NCBI GenBank assembly: GCA_017405965.1
Contig: JAFQZK010000009.1
Span: 44,520 to 108,519, forward strand
From: Muribaculaceae bacterium
GTDB lineage: Bacteria > Bacteroidota > Bacteroidia > Bacteroidales > Muribaculaceae
DNA length: 64,000 nucleotides
Reading direction: 5' to 3'
The notes below the pieces were generated by a model. The model did not search any database. It was not told where the DNA came from and saw only the letters and a program-made list of their open reading frames with translations. Each line of letters begins with the position of its first letter. The stretch's first letter is position 1. Below, piece after piece: positions 50,961-60,637 of the stretch. The position numbers and the translations under genes are program-made.

Positions 50961-53408
50961 TCATTGGTCTGTAATGCGTTCAGTTTTTAGACAAATCTCC
51001 ATTTTTGAGAAGTCGAATGATAAAAAATCAATTTCATTTCTGTCTATGTTAATAATAAACTTCCCCATCTCTTTGTAATCCTTTTCAATTTCATCCTTGA
51101 TGAATTGATACCAAGTTGTACGGCCTACTTCCATAAGAAAATAGGGTGTTATGCTTCCAAAATTATTAACATGATTGCTTATTTTATCAATCTCATTATT
51201 AGCATAGCTAAAATCCCAATTTTTGTTATTATGTATAGTATTATAGTTGATGAGATGTTTTAACAGATAATATTGCATAAGATATGACATCCTAATATCC
51301 GACAATGATGTGTATTCTATTATGAATGACATTTGCTCGTCAGTAGCTTTTTCTTCAATCATTCGATAATCGAAAAAAGTATTCAAAACATCGATCTTTG
51401 CATACCTACCTGATTTTTCACTACGCATGACCTTTTGTTTATAATAGTAGCTATGAGACACCTTTAAGATATTATATATTTGCTGGATAGAATCAAATTT
51501 GAAATGCATCGGAGCTTTTATATAGGCTTGGACAGAGCAAGACTTTGCCCATGACACAAGTGCTGTCCGGATATATCCATCGTCATCCATATGAGAATAT
51601 GGTATGCTTTCATAAAACAACCGGCCAATTGATAAATACTCCTCCCATGAGCAAACATCATATTTTAAAATGGACAAGACATCCATTCCAATAAATCTTC
51701 CTCGTTCTTTAAACATATTACCTATCGCATTTTTATCTGATGCGTAATCATTAAGAACCTTTAAGAAGTATTTTTTTGCCTTTAATCCGTTTTGCTCTTC
51801 TTTTCGTTTTACATCATCAATCTCAATCCCTTTGCGTTTCCAATAATTAGAAATGGGTTCTAATATAGTATAATAGGATTCATCGGCCCACTCCAATTGA
51901 ACTTGTGGACATCCTTCAAAGGCTGTTTCGGATATTTCTGTATACCATTCATCTTTTTTGTGGATAACAAATTTGGATAGACTTTTGCAACCAGCAAATG
52001 CATACTTTCCAATCTGCGCTCCACCTTTCAATGTGTCAATTTTTGAAAGGGACTTACAGCCGGCTAAGCAATAATCACCAAATTCTTTACGAAAAGGTTC
52101 ACTTTCTGTAAACTCAACTGACAATAATTTTTCACACCCACATAATAGCCCGGCAGGGACAGTATGACCAGATATTGTTATTTCTTGAATATTATTACAA
52201 TATGATAAATCAAAATCTCCATATTTCGCATAAGGATCACGAACTACTATCTTCAAATTTTCACAGTGGAAGAAATTCATTTGTGTTCTCCCCAAACCAG
52301 ATAACTTAAGGTCTGAAATATCCTCTATGCCATGACAATACGCAAAAGTTAATTCAGCACCATCTTCTAATCTCAACTTTGACATATCAATATTTCGCAG
52401 AGACCTGCAATTGCAAAATGCCGCAGATCCAACAATCATCTTCGTATAGCAAATAGACGGTTTAGCTAAAGACAAATCCACTTCTTCTAATGCTTCACAA
52501 TCCATAAAAGCAGCCTTAGGAATATGGTGTATGGTTGAAGGAAATTTTATTTTCTTGATTGTTTTGCTACCCATGAAACATTTTTCAGGAATTGAACTAA
52601 CTCCTTCTGGTATTGTAAATTCAGACAAGTCTTTCGGAACACTTAAAATGCAACTATGAGAATAATCATAAATAATACCATTCTCTTCTATGGTCTTAAA
52701 GTTCTCATAAAACTCACCATCCTGCAATATGGGTATATCTGCCTGTTCTGTCGAGCTTTCTGCCCAGCAGTATTCGCTCAAATGCGAAGACGTACCATAA
52801 TAGTTTTGAAGTTTCTGTACCAGTACAGACCACAGGTCCTTATACTCATCGGCAGAAACTTTGCGCATGTGTAATACCTTCTCAACAACATCGTATGCGA
52901 GTTTGAAATTCCTCTTCCTCCCATTATACTTAATCCTTATTGGTATAGGTTCGCCACGATATAAATAGACATAGCAGATAGTATCCATTCCACTATAGTA
53001 TTTGCATACAGAACTAAAGAAGTCTATAAACGTATAAAGATTTTTCTCAATGAAGGCATGATTCTTTGAGAAATAATTATCGTATCTGAAACTGATAATC
53101 TTTGTCAAATCACCAAGATAATATTCATGTTCCTCTTCTGTAATAGGCTCTGTAAATTTAAGTGAGGCTCGATGATTACTTATGCACCTTTCTAATGCCA
53201 TCCTTGTCATTAAGTGTAGTGGTTTGTTGGAGGTTTCAATAGCCAACATAATCAATTCGTTGGTCTGATAAATATTTGGAGTTTCAAATAATGCCCTTCC
53301 GTCTTTTGCTACTGCTTTCAAATAATGGGTATAGTCACATGAATTCTTTTGCTCTGTGCGATACTTTTGGCAGAGCCTTTGAAACCTGTCTTCAGCTATC
53401 TTGTACAT
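50961..53408 (-). CDS. intracellular BspA-type leucine-rich-repeat protein
   Basis: An 815-residue protein with three regions. Residues 1-250 are a helical, Tyr-rich domain that I do not recognise. Residues about 255-530 are irregular LRR_5 (BspA-like) repeats, with the core pattern FxGCxxLxxIxF (IPEKCFMGSKTIKKIKFP, IPKAAFMDCEALEEVDLS, CLAGCKSLSKI, AFAGCKSLSKFVI). Residues 540-815 are another helical domain of unknown type. BspA LRR proteins are normally exported, but here no signal peptide, lipobox or sorting tail is present, so it should be cytoplasmic. A minus-strand TACCTTTG (53524-53517) lies 109 bp upstream. Codons are AT-rich, like the rest of the island. Confidence 0.75.
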   Translation of the reverse strand: MYKIAEDRFQRLCQKYRTEQKNSCDYTHYLKAVAKDGRALFETPNIYQTNELIMLAIETSNKPLHLMTRMALERCISNHRASLKFTEPITEEEHEYYLGDLTKIISFRYDNYFSKNHAFIEKNLYTFIDFFSSVCKYYSGMDTICYVYLYRGEPIPIRIKYNGRKRNFKLAYDVVEKVLHMRKVSADEYKDLWSVLVQKLQNYYGTSSHLSEYCWAESSTEQADIPILQDGEFYENFKTIEENGIIYDYSHSCILSVPKDLSEFTIPEGVSSIPEKCFMGSKTIKKIKFPSTIHHIPKAAFMDCEALEEVDLSLAKPSICYTKMIVGSAAFCNCRSLRNIDMSKLRLEDGAELTFAYCHGIEDISDLKLSGLGRTQMNFFHCENLKIVVRDPYAKYGDFDLSYCNNIQEITISGHTVPAGLLCGCEKLLSVEFTESEPFRKEFGDYCLAGCKSLSKIDTLKGGAQIGKYAFAGCKSLSKFVIHKKDEWYTEISETAFEGCPQVQLEWADESYYTILEPISNYWKRKGIEIDDVKRKEEQNGLKAKKYFLKVLNDYASDKNAIGNMFKERGRFIGMDVLSILKYDVCSWEEYLSIGRLFYESIPYSHMDDDGYIRTALVSWAKSCSVQAYIKAPMHFKFDSIQQIYNILKVSHSYYYKQKVMRSEKSGRYAKIDVLNTFFDYRMIEEKATDEQMSFIIEYTSLSDIRMSYLMQYYLLKHLINYNTIHNNKNWDFSYANNEIDKISNHVNNFGSITPYFLMEVGRTTWYQFIKDEIEKDYKEMGKFIINIDRNEIDFLSFDFSKMEICLKTERITDQ

Positions 53409-53793
53409 TTTACGTAGTTTTTAAGTTGTCTTTTTATTAGCAGATGCAATAGATTCTACATTTGTAATAAAGGTATTACTAATTTGCTTCGCCGTTAACC
53501 TAGGAGCAAAGGTAATGTTATTTTGCGAGAAAAACATTATTGGTCTTTCATCAATTATTCATGACCGATGAAATTGCATTTACTCGCTAATCCTAAACCA
53601 AATACCATTATTATTCAAAAAACATTGGATAAATGCTTGTCCATCCCAATTATTCTTTCGATATTTGCATTAAGACGTGCATGAAGCAGTCTTGTGTTAG
53701 TGGTTTATTTCCGAGAGGCTGCAAAAACAACTGTATGCGCGACTTTGAAGCATCTTATTTTTATTACTATTTATTATTTTTGACGGGTATAAA
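53409..53793. other. divergent AT-rich intergenic region
   Basis: Apart from the minus-strand -7 element at 53517-53524, no gene, RNA or clear repeat is seen in these 385 bp. Confidence 0.5.
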
Positions 53794-54300
53794 ATGAAAC
53801 ATCTTAAAGAAATTGGCATCAGTGTAATTGCCGGTTTGGTCGTAGAATGCCTTAGTCGATTACTATTTAACAAATCATTATTGAGCATCCAGGTGCCTCT
53901 GTGGTGCTGGTTGGTAATATCAATAGGTATTATTTTTCTATACTGTATCATTCACCATCTGATACAACAACATCGCATTAAAGAAATTGTTAATGAATTT
54001 ACAGAATGTACATTCGGGGACTCTTATGTCTATACTTGGGACTATAAACGCACAAAGCACGGACGGTATAGCGCATTCGGATATGAGGCGACTAATGTAC
54101 GAACAAAGAAACCATTAGCAGAAATGAATAATGAAAGAGTGCATACCTGTGGACATGAAGTTCCTGAAGAAACAGTCAAATTATTTATTCAACTAATACT
54201 GATTGCTTCAGTGGAAAAGAAGAAGGGGAAACAACTAATGCCAGTATTGGAATATCTGCATTGGACAGAAGACTCACAAAAACATCAATTGCTGCATTAA
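53794..54300 (+). CDS. two-helix membrane protein, function unknown
   Basis: A 168-residue protein. Two N-terminal membrane segments (IGISVIAGLVVECLSRLLF and VPLWCWLVISIGIIFLYCIIHHLI) are followed by a soluble domain of about 110 residues (FGDSYVYTWDYKRTKHGRYSAFGYEA). This layout, two helices plus a small cytoplasmic sensor-like part, is frequent for membrane components of defence and mobile-element genes, but no family is recognised. AT-rich codons; 43 bp from the next gene on the same strand. Confidence 0.5.
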   Translation: MKHLKEIGISVIAGLVVECLSRLLFNKSLLSIQVPLWCWLVISIGIIFLYCIIHHLIQQHRIKEIVNEFTECTFGDSYVYTWDYKRTKHGRYSAFGYEATNVRTKKPLAEMNNERVHTCGHEVPEETVKLFIQLILIASVEKKKGKQLMPVLEYLHWTEDSQKHQLLH

Positions 54301-54343
54301 TCAAAAGCACGAGTTTCAATTGTCGTAAGAATAGCATAAATGT

Positions 54344-55168
54344 ATGAGGTGGACAGAGGATCAACTCTCAAAAGAGTACAAAGAACATGTGATATTCAAG
54401 AATTTAGATTCTTTTTCTGAGTTCTATGATTTTATCTCTATCAATTCATATAGTTTTTTACCGGATGGACTTCCTGGAACATTTCCGAATATTGACACGT
54501 ACATTTTTAGCGCCATCAGAGGAACCATAGATTCAGTGCGTCTACTGTTGAAGAATGCCCATCTTAATGACGCTTTTGCTATTGTTCGCAAATATTTTGA
54601 TGAAGTCTTATTAGATGTTTATATGACGGTATATCGACAGGAACAAATAAAAAAGAATCCAGAAGTTCTGTTGTTTACGGTGGAACGTGTGAAACAATGG
54701 ATGGATGAAAGTTTCAGGATTCCTAAATATGATGATATGATAAAATACTTCGAGCGTTCAGAATCATATCGTTCCCTATTTGCTTATTTTGATTTTGAAA
54801 AAAGATATCGTAAAATTCGAGAATTGCTAGATGATAATATGCACATGAATAGTTATCAACTGATGATAACCAATGATAATGAAGTCTATAATCAATACAG
54901 AACAAGGTATTTAAATCTTCTAAATACCTGTATGAATGATCTGTTTCGTTATCATTTTGCATCGAGCATTTATTTGAATCCTCATTATTTCATGGCCTCA
55001 GACCATGTTGATTGTTTGGATTTAGGATTGACACCACCTGAGGGATCAGAGAATTGGATTGCAAATATAGCACAAAGAATGTTTGATAACATTATTAAAC
55101 CGCATAAGGATTTGGCTCTATTCCTTTTAAATAATGTGTATTTAGAAATAGAATGCAACTATGATTAA
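54344..55168 (+). CDS. helical protein, function unknown
   Basis: A 274-residue soluble, mostly helical protein (DTYIFSAIRGTIDSVRLLLKNAHLNDAFAIVRKYFDEVLLDVYM). Its only notable pattern is the early segment RGTIDSVRLLLKNAHLNDAFAIVRKYFD, which resembles helical bundles in proteins of unknown function. It sits between the small membrane protein gene and the restriction genes and shares their AT-rich composition, so it probably belongs to the island cargo. Confidence 0.5.
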   Translation: MRWTEDQLSKEYKEHVIFKNLDSFSEFYDFISINSYSFLPDGLPGTFPNIDTYIFSAIRGTIDSVRLLLKNAHLNDAFAIVRKYFDEVLLDVYMTVYRQEQIKKNPEVLLFTVERVKQWMDESFRIPKYDDMIKYFERSESYRSLFAYFDFEKRYRKIRELLDDNMHMNSYQLMITNDNEVYNQYRTRYLNLLNTCMNDLFRYHFASSIYLNPHYFMASDHVDCLDLGLTPPEGSENWIANIAQRMFDNIIKPHKDLALFLLNNVYLEIECNYD

Positions 55169-55738
55169 GAATAGACAATAAACCACAACTCTTTTTATTG
55201 ACTTCCAGCTCATGAACTGCTGCACACCAAATGCTTCTCTTTCAAATATCCGTCATGTTATAGTTTCTCTTTCTGTGACCTTATTTCATTTACAGTCACC
55301 TTTACATACACCTTTTCGGTTTTTACAGTCACCTTTTTCTGTCACCTTTTTCTGTCAACTTTTCTGTCAACTTACCATGGCTTTCTGCTACCTTTTCTGC
55401 TACTCTACTCTGATTTTCTGCTACCTTTTCAATTACCTAGAGCACATAACAGCTATTTTCTACATCTTTTTCTGTTCGCTTTCTGCTCGTTTTCTGTTCG
55501 AACAGAAGGAACTGGATTTTCGTGACTTGATTCAGATTATCATCTGAATATTTAGAGCCAATTTCGAAAAATTGTTGTAAATTTGCATTCTCCTATATGC
55601 CCGCAATGGGTATAAATCAGCTAACGACCAGGAACATGAACGATATAACAAACTCCTTTGTGGTTATATGAGCTTTGGTCGGCTCGCTGGGACTGCACTG
55701 GAGTTTGTTTTTTAGATAGTCACACAAAGAGATATAGA
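55169..55738. other. intergenic region with degenerate coding relic and hsdR promoter
   Basis: On the minus strand, 55275-55420 encodes in shifting frames VAENQSRVAEKVAE, KLTEKLTEKG and KVTVKTEKVYVKVTV. These are VTE/LTEK-type linker repeats like those near the C-terminus of AlbA_2/ATPase-like genes such as the one at 60634. Frames are broken, so this looks like a remnant. A plus-strand TAAATTTG (55578-55585) is the likely hsdR -7 element; its leader would be about 150 nt. The plus-strand frame over the relic is low complexity and not accepted as a gene. Confidence 0.45.
55578..55585 (+). promoter_or_regulatory. -7 element of hsd operon
   Basis: TAAATTTG, 153 bp before the hsdR ATG; the only TAnnTTTG match on the correct strand in this gap. 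The -33 box is weak. Confidence 0.45.
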
Positions 55739-58700
55739 ATGGCAACTCACAGTAAATTCAATGAGGCTACAAGGGTGCAAATCCCTGCACTTGTTCACCT
55801 TACCAGATTGGGATATTCCTTTATTCCTCGCATTTCTGATGAAAAAGCGGGTACATTCTATGACCAGCAAACCAATATTCTGATCGAGATATTCCGTCGG
55901 CAGTTTGCAAAGCTTAATCTTGAGAAAGAAGGGCAATTTAATCAAATCCTTCAAGAAATACGTACAGAACTTGACAACGATGACATCGGCAAGGCTTTTT
56001 ATAAACGCCTCACCGATGTTTCAACCAGGTTGGTCGATTTTGAGAATCCCGACAATAACGTCTATCATTGCACTGCTGAGTTCACCTGCAAAAACGGTTT
56101 CGACGAGTTCCGTCCCGACATTACCCTATTTATAAACGGCTTGCCCCTCGTTTATATCGAGGTTAAGAAGCCAAACAATAAAGAGGGTATCGTTGCCGAG
56201 CGTGACAGGGAATATCACCGTCGTTTCCCGAACAAGAAACTGCGTCGTTTCAACAACATCACGCAGTTGATGATATTCTCAAATAATATGGAATATGATG
56301 CCATGGGCGGCATTGTTCCAGTACAAGGTGTTTTCTACTGCACTGCAGGTAAAAAATCCGCACCTTTTAACTGTTTCCGTGAGGAAAATCCGACAAACGA
56401 AGATGTGGCACCATTTAATCGTGATTTCTTCTACCCGCCTATAGATGCTACCGTGGAGCATCAAATTTTGGCAAGCTTTAACAGCGAGGTAATCCACAAT
56501 GCTCCCGAATACATTACCAACAAAGGAGTGAACACACCGACAAACCGAGTGCTCACATCCATGTGCTCCCGTGAGCGGTTACTTTACATCATCAAGTATG
56601 CTATTGCATATGTTCATAAGCAAAAAGAACTTCCTGATGGGGGTATTGAAACTATCGACGAGAAGCATATCATGCGATACCAACAACTCTTCGCATCATT
56701 GGCTATCCGCAAAAAGTTGAGCGAAGGTGTAACTAGTGGCTTGGTATGGCACACTCAAGGCAGCGGCAAAACTGCGTTAGCCTACTATTTGACCAATGTG
56801 CTTACTGATTACTATGCGAAGCAAAGCACTGTAGCGCAATTCTATTTCATCGTTGACCGTCTCGATCTTTTGGAACAGGCTACAAAAGAACTCACAGCCC
56901 GTGGTCTGCTGGTGAACACGGCCAACTCTCGAACCGAGTTGATGCAGTTGTTCAGAAACAACCAAGCTACGGTGAACAACACAGGCCAACGTGAAATTAC
57001 TGTTGTCAATATCCAGCGTTTCATGGAAGATAAGGAACGAGTGAACCTGCCCGAGTATGCTACCAAGCTACAGCGCATTTTCATTATTGACGAGGCACAC
57101 CGTGGCTATAAACCCACCGGCTGCTTTCTCGCCAACCTGTTTTCCGCTGATGAAAACGCCATCAAGATTGCTCTCACTGGAACGCCTTTGATTGGCGAGG
57201 AGCGCAATTCGTGCGCAGTTTTTGGCAACTACCTCCACACTTATTACTATGATAAATCAATCCAGGATGGCTATACACTGAAGATCCTTCGTGAAGATAT
57301 AGAAACATCATGGAAGAAGAAGCTCCAAGAGACAGTCCAAGGGCTCGAAAAACTTGTCCAACGGCAAGAATTGCTCAAGTCACAAATAATTGAGCATGAG
57401 AATTATATTTCGGCCATCTCGCAGTACATCATGCAGGATTTGCGCTCATTTCGAGCCATTCAAGGCGATGACACATTAGGTGGCATGGTGATTTGCGAAA
57501 CGAGCGAACAGGCCAGGCGCATCTATGAATACTTTGAGCAAGAGTATCAAAGAATGCAGCCTCAACCTATGAAATTCAAGTTGCCCGATGGAACAACCGT
57601 CATCGGCGAGCCCATTGTAGAATACAAGACACCGTTTAAGCCGCTTAAAGCTGGTCTCATACTCTACGACAGTGACGATAAGGCAACGCGTACCCAAGTG
57701 ATTACTGATTTCAAGGAAAATAATACGATTGATATTCTCATCGTGTTCAATATGCTTCTCACTGGTTTTGACGCTCCACGCCTGAAACGGCTATATTTCG
57801 GCCGCAAACTCAAGGATCATAATCTGCTCCAAGCTATCACGCGTGTCAATCGACCATATAAGAACAACCGCTATGGCTATTTGATTGACTTTGCGAACAT
57901 CAAGGAGAATTTCGATCAAACCAACAAGGCCTATCTGCAGGAGTTGTTGCGCTTTAACGACCCTGATGAAGTTGGCCAGGATAATATCACTGATACGTTT
58001 ACTCAAGTTCTCGAAGACCCCGAAGAGATCATCAAGAACATGGTAGAGATTCAAGATAAATTGTTCGCATTCACTACTGACAATGTCGAGGAATTCGCAA
58101 CCGAGATTTCTACCATTGAGGATAAACAACAGCTCATAGAACTTCGCCATGTCGTAACTGCCGCTCGTGATATGGCAAACCTTGTACGCTCATTTGGCTC
58201 AGACGAGTTGAAAGAGAAATTTGCTGAGGTTGATTTGCCGAAACTTCCGTTAATCTTGGGTGAAATCAATCGGCGCATCGATATGATTAATCTGAAAGAA
58301 CGATTCAATCCAGATGAGGGCGTTCAACAGACCATCACCGATGCTTTGGCCGATATTGAGTTCTCTTTCAACAAAGTGAAAACTGAAGAGATGGAAATTG
58401 TCGCCTCAAAGATGGAGCAATATAAAGAAAAACATCGCTCGGTTGTACATAACCTTGCTGAGTTTTTCGACCCTGATGATCCAGAGTATATCACGCTCAA
58501 AGAGTTGTTCCTGCAGCGCTTCAAGGAGCACAACTTCTCATTTGAGACCGAAGCACAACTCAACGAGGAAGCAAAAGCGCTCGACGAGATACTTGCTCGT
58601 ATCGCTGCTTTGCAGAAAGCCAATAAAGTGCTGTTGAACAAGTATAACGGCGACGTGAAGTTTGCCCGAGTACACAAGCGCATTGTCGAGGAAAACGCAG

Positions 58701-58984
58701 AACGTGGCAAACGTAATCCCAAGCAGGAGCCCATCATATCGGAATCGCAGAGCGAGATCCTGCAATCGCTGTGCCGCATCAAGTCGGTCATTGACAGTCA
58801 GGTTTACGACCGCAACGACATCTTGAAGAAGGATGCCTATTTCGAAACCACTGTTATGACCTTGATCACTCAAAGCCTTAACGAACTGAAAATAGCCAAC
58901 AAACGGGATGACCGTACATTCATTCAGACGCGAATTGCGGGCCAGTATCTCGATCAATACCACCAGCAATTTAACATCGCATAA
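55739..58984 (+). CDS. hsdR: type I restriction enzyme R subunit
   Basis: HsdR translocates DNA with ATP and cuts it when the complex meets an unmethylated target. The 1081-residue protein has the PD-(D/E)xK nuclease site (Asp127 in FRPDITLF, Glu141-x-Lys143 in YIEVKK), helicase motif I TQGSGKT (339-345), DEAH (451-454) with IIDEAHRGY, motif III LTGTP, and later helicase motifs (FNMLLTGFDAPRL, TRVNRPYKN). A coiled-coil C-terminal region completes it. The start at 55739 is the first ATG in the conserved frame (MATHSKFNEATRVQIPAL). It is followed 3 bp later by hsdM. Confidence 0.95.
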   Translation: MATHSKFNEATRVQIPALVHLTRLGYSFIPRISDEKAGTFYDQQTNILIEIFRRQFAKLNLEKEGQFNQILQEIRTELDNDDIGKAFYKRLTDVSTRLVDFENPDNNVYHCTAEFTCKNGFDEFRPDITLFINGLPLVYIEVKKPNNKEGIVAERDREYHRRFPNKKLRRFNNITQLMIFSNNMEYDAMGGIVPVQGVFYCTAGKKSAPFNCFREENPTNEDVAPFNRDFFYPPIDATVEHQILASFNSEVIHNAPEYITNKGVNTPTNRVLTSMCSRERLLYIIKYAIAYVHKQKELPDGGIETIDEKHIMRYQQLFASLAIRKKLSEGVTSGLVWHTQGSGKTALAYYLTNVLTDYYAKQSTVAQFYFIVDRLDLLEQATKELTARGLLVNTANSRTELMQLFRNNQATVNNTGQREITVVNIQRFMEDKERVNLPEYATKLQRIFIIDEAHRGYKPTGCFLANLFSADENAIKIALTGTPLIGEERNSCAVFGNYLHTYYYDKSIQDGYTLKILREDIETSWKKKLQETVQGLEKLVQRQELLKSQIIEHENYISAISQYIMQDLRSFRAIQGDDTLGGMVICETSEQARRIYEYFEQEYQRMQPQPMKFKLPDGTTVIGEPIVEYKTPFKPLKAGLILYDSDDKATRTQVITDFKENNTIDILIVFNMLLTGFDAPRLKRLYFGRKLKDHNLLQAITRVNRPYKNNRYGYLIDFANIKENFDQTNKAYLQELLRFNDPDEVGQDNITDTFTQVLEDPEEIIKNMVEIQDKLFAFTTDNVEEFATEISTIEDKQQLIELRHVVTAARDMANLVRSFGSDELKEKFAEVDLPKLPLILGEINRRIDMINLKERFNPDEGVQQTITDALADIEFSFNKVKTEEMEIVASKMEQYKEKHRSVVHNLAEFFDPDDPEYITLKELFLQRFKEHNFSFETEAQLNEEAKALDEILARIAALQKANKVLLNKYNGDVKFARVHKRIVEENAERGKRNPKQEPIISESQSEILQSLCRIKSVIDSQVYDRNDILKKDAYFETTVMTLITQSLNELKIANKRDDRTFIQTRIAGQYLDQYHQQFNIA

Positions 58985-58987
58985 GAT

Positions 58988-60637
58988 ATGGATTTCAAGC
59001 AACAAACCTATCAGCTCATCGATGACCTGAAGCTCACTTGCACATCAAGTGGGCTGGGCAACGATGGTAACGAGTATAAAATCATTACGCAGGTATTCCT
59101 GTATAAGTTCCTCAACGATAAATTCGGTCATGAGGTAAAGGAGATATCGCCCAGATTGGAGAATGCCGAATCGTGGGAAACTGAATACGAGCAGATGAGC
59201 GAGGACGAGATTCTCGACCTTTGGGATGCTCTCTCGCCCGATACACCGCGTCTAAAGCCGCAGCATCTGATCTCGTATCTGTTCAACAATTCCCAGCGTG
59301 GCGATTTTGACCTTATCTTCGATCAAACGATGCTTGATATTGCAGAACTCAACATCAACATTTTCAATACGCACACAGTCGAAGAGACTAAAATCCCGAT
59401 ATTCGAGAAGCTGACTGATTTCGTGACCGACTCGGCCAAACGCAGTGAGTTTGCCCGGGCACTGGTCAACAAACTTGCCAAGTTCTCGTTTGAATCGGTG
59501 TTTAACGAGAAATATGACTTCTTCAGCGACATTTTCGAGTACTTGATCAAGGACTACAATAACGCAGGCGGCGGCAAGTATGCCGAGTATTACACGCCCA
59601 AGTCCATCGCCCGTGTAATGGCTCGTCTGCTTGTGGGCGACAACCCCGACCTGCACAGCGTTCAGTGCTACGACCCCTCTGCAGGAACCGGCACGTTGCT
59701 CATGGCCTTGGCCCACCAAATCGGCGAAGACCGTTGCACGATTTACAGCCAGGACATCAGTCAGCGAAGCAATAAGATGCTCAAACTGAACCTCATTTTG
59801 AACAACCTAGTTGCAAGTCTTGACAATGCGGTGCAGGGCGATACGCTGGTGTCGCCTTATCACAAGGAGAATGATAATGTCACGCTTAAGAAGTTTGACT
59901 TTATAGTCAGCAATCCTCCTTTCAAACTCGATTTCCCTGACACACATTCAGAGGTCGCTTCACAAACCGCTCGATTCTGGGCCGGTGTGCCGAATCTGCC
60001 GTCGGCAATCAATCCGCAGAAACCCAAGATGGCGATTTATACATGCTTCTTGCAGCACGTCATCAACTCATTGAAAGATGGCAAGGGCAAAGGTGCCATT
60101 GTTGTGCCAACAGGCTTTATTACTGCAAAGAGCGGAATCGAGAAGAGGATCCTGCAACGTATTGTTGACGAGAAAATGGTTTCAGGTGTAGTTTCGATGC
60201 CCTCTAATGTATTTGCCACCACAGGAACCAATGTTTCCGTACTATTCTTTGATAAGGGCAAGACAGACGATGAAGTGGTACTCATTGATGCCTCAAAACT
60301 TGGCGAAGACTATAAAGAGGGAACAAACCAAAAATGTCGTTTACGCGACTTTGAGATAGACCAGATCGTTAACACTTTCCGCAACAAGCAGAAAGTTGAT
60401 GATTTCTCCGTTGTCGTCTCATACGACGAAATCAAGGAGAAAGGCTATTCCCTGTCGGCTGGTCAGTACTTTGACATCAAGATTGATTATGTCGACATTA
60501 CTGAAGACGAGTTTAATGAGCGCATGAGCAACTACCAAGAGACGCTTGCAGCGCAATTCGCCGAGAGTCATCGTCTCGAGAATGAGATAATGAAACAGTT
60601 AAAGTCATTGAATTTTAATACAGATAAAGAGATATGA
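58988..60637 (+). CDS. hsdM: type I restriction-modification methyltransferase subunit
   Basis: HsdM transfers methyl groups from S-adenosylmethionine to adenine. The 549-residue protein has the HsdM_N domain (near 8-130), the SAM-binding motif I YDPSAGTGTLLMA (228-240), preceded by EYYTPKSIARVMARLL, and the catalytic motif IV NPPF (309-312). It works as M2S with the product of hsdS, or as R2M2S with hsdR. The stop overlaps the next start (ATGA). Confidence 0.96.
   Translation: MDFKQQTYQLIDDLKLTCTSSGLGNDGNEYKIITQVFLYKFLNDKFGHEVKEISPRLENAESWETEYEQMSEDEILDLWDALSPDTPRLKPQHLISYLFNNSQRGDFDLIFDQTMLDIAELNINIFNTHTVEETKIPIFEKLTDFVTDSAKRSEFARALVNKLAKFSFESVFNEKYDFFSDIFEYLIKDYNNAGGGKYAEYYTPKSIARVMARLLVGDNPDLHSVQCYDPSAGTGTLLMALAHQIGEDRCTIYSQDISQRSNKMLKLNLILNNLVASLDNAVQGDTLVSPYHKENDNVTLKKFDFIVSNPPFKLDFPDTHSEVASQTARFWAGVPNLPSAINPQKPKMAIYTCFLQHVINSLKDGKGKGAIVVPTGFITAKSGIEKRILQRIVDEKMVSGVVSMPSNVFATTGTNVSVLFFDKGKTDDEVVLIDASKLGEDYKEGTNQKCRLRDFEIDQIVNTFRNKQKVDDFSVVVSYDEIKEKGYSLSAGQYFDIKIDYVDITEDEFNERMSNYQETLAAQFAESHRLENEIMKQLKSLNFNTDKEI

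Noticed and set aside
55212-55547. Plus-strand 111-codon frame, Cys/Phe/Leu-rich
   Set aside because: Low-complexity reading of the (A)GACAGAAAA-type repeats from the wrong strand. It has no domain, and the opposite strand explains the sequence better as a relic of a VTEK linker.
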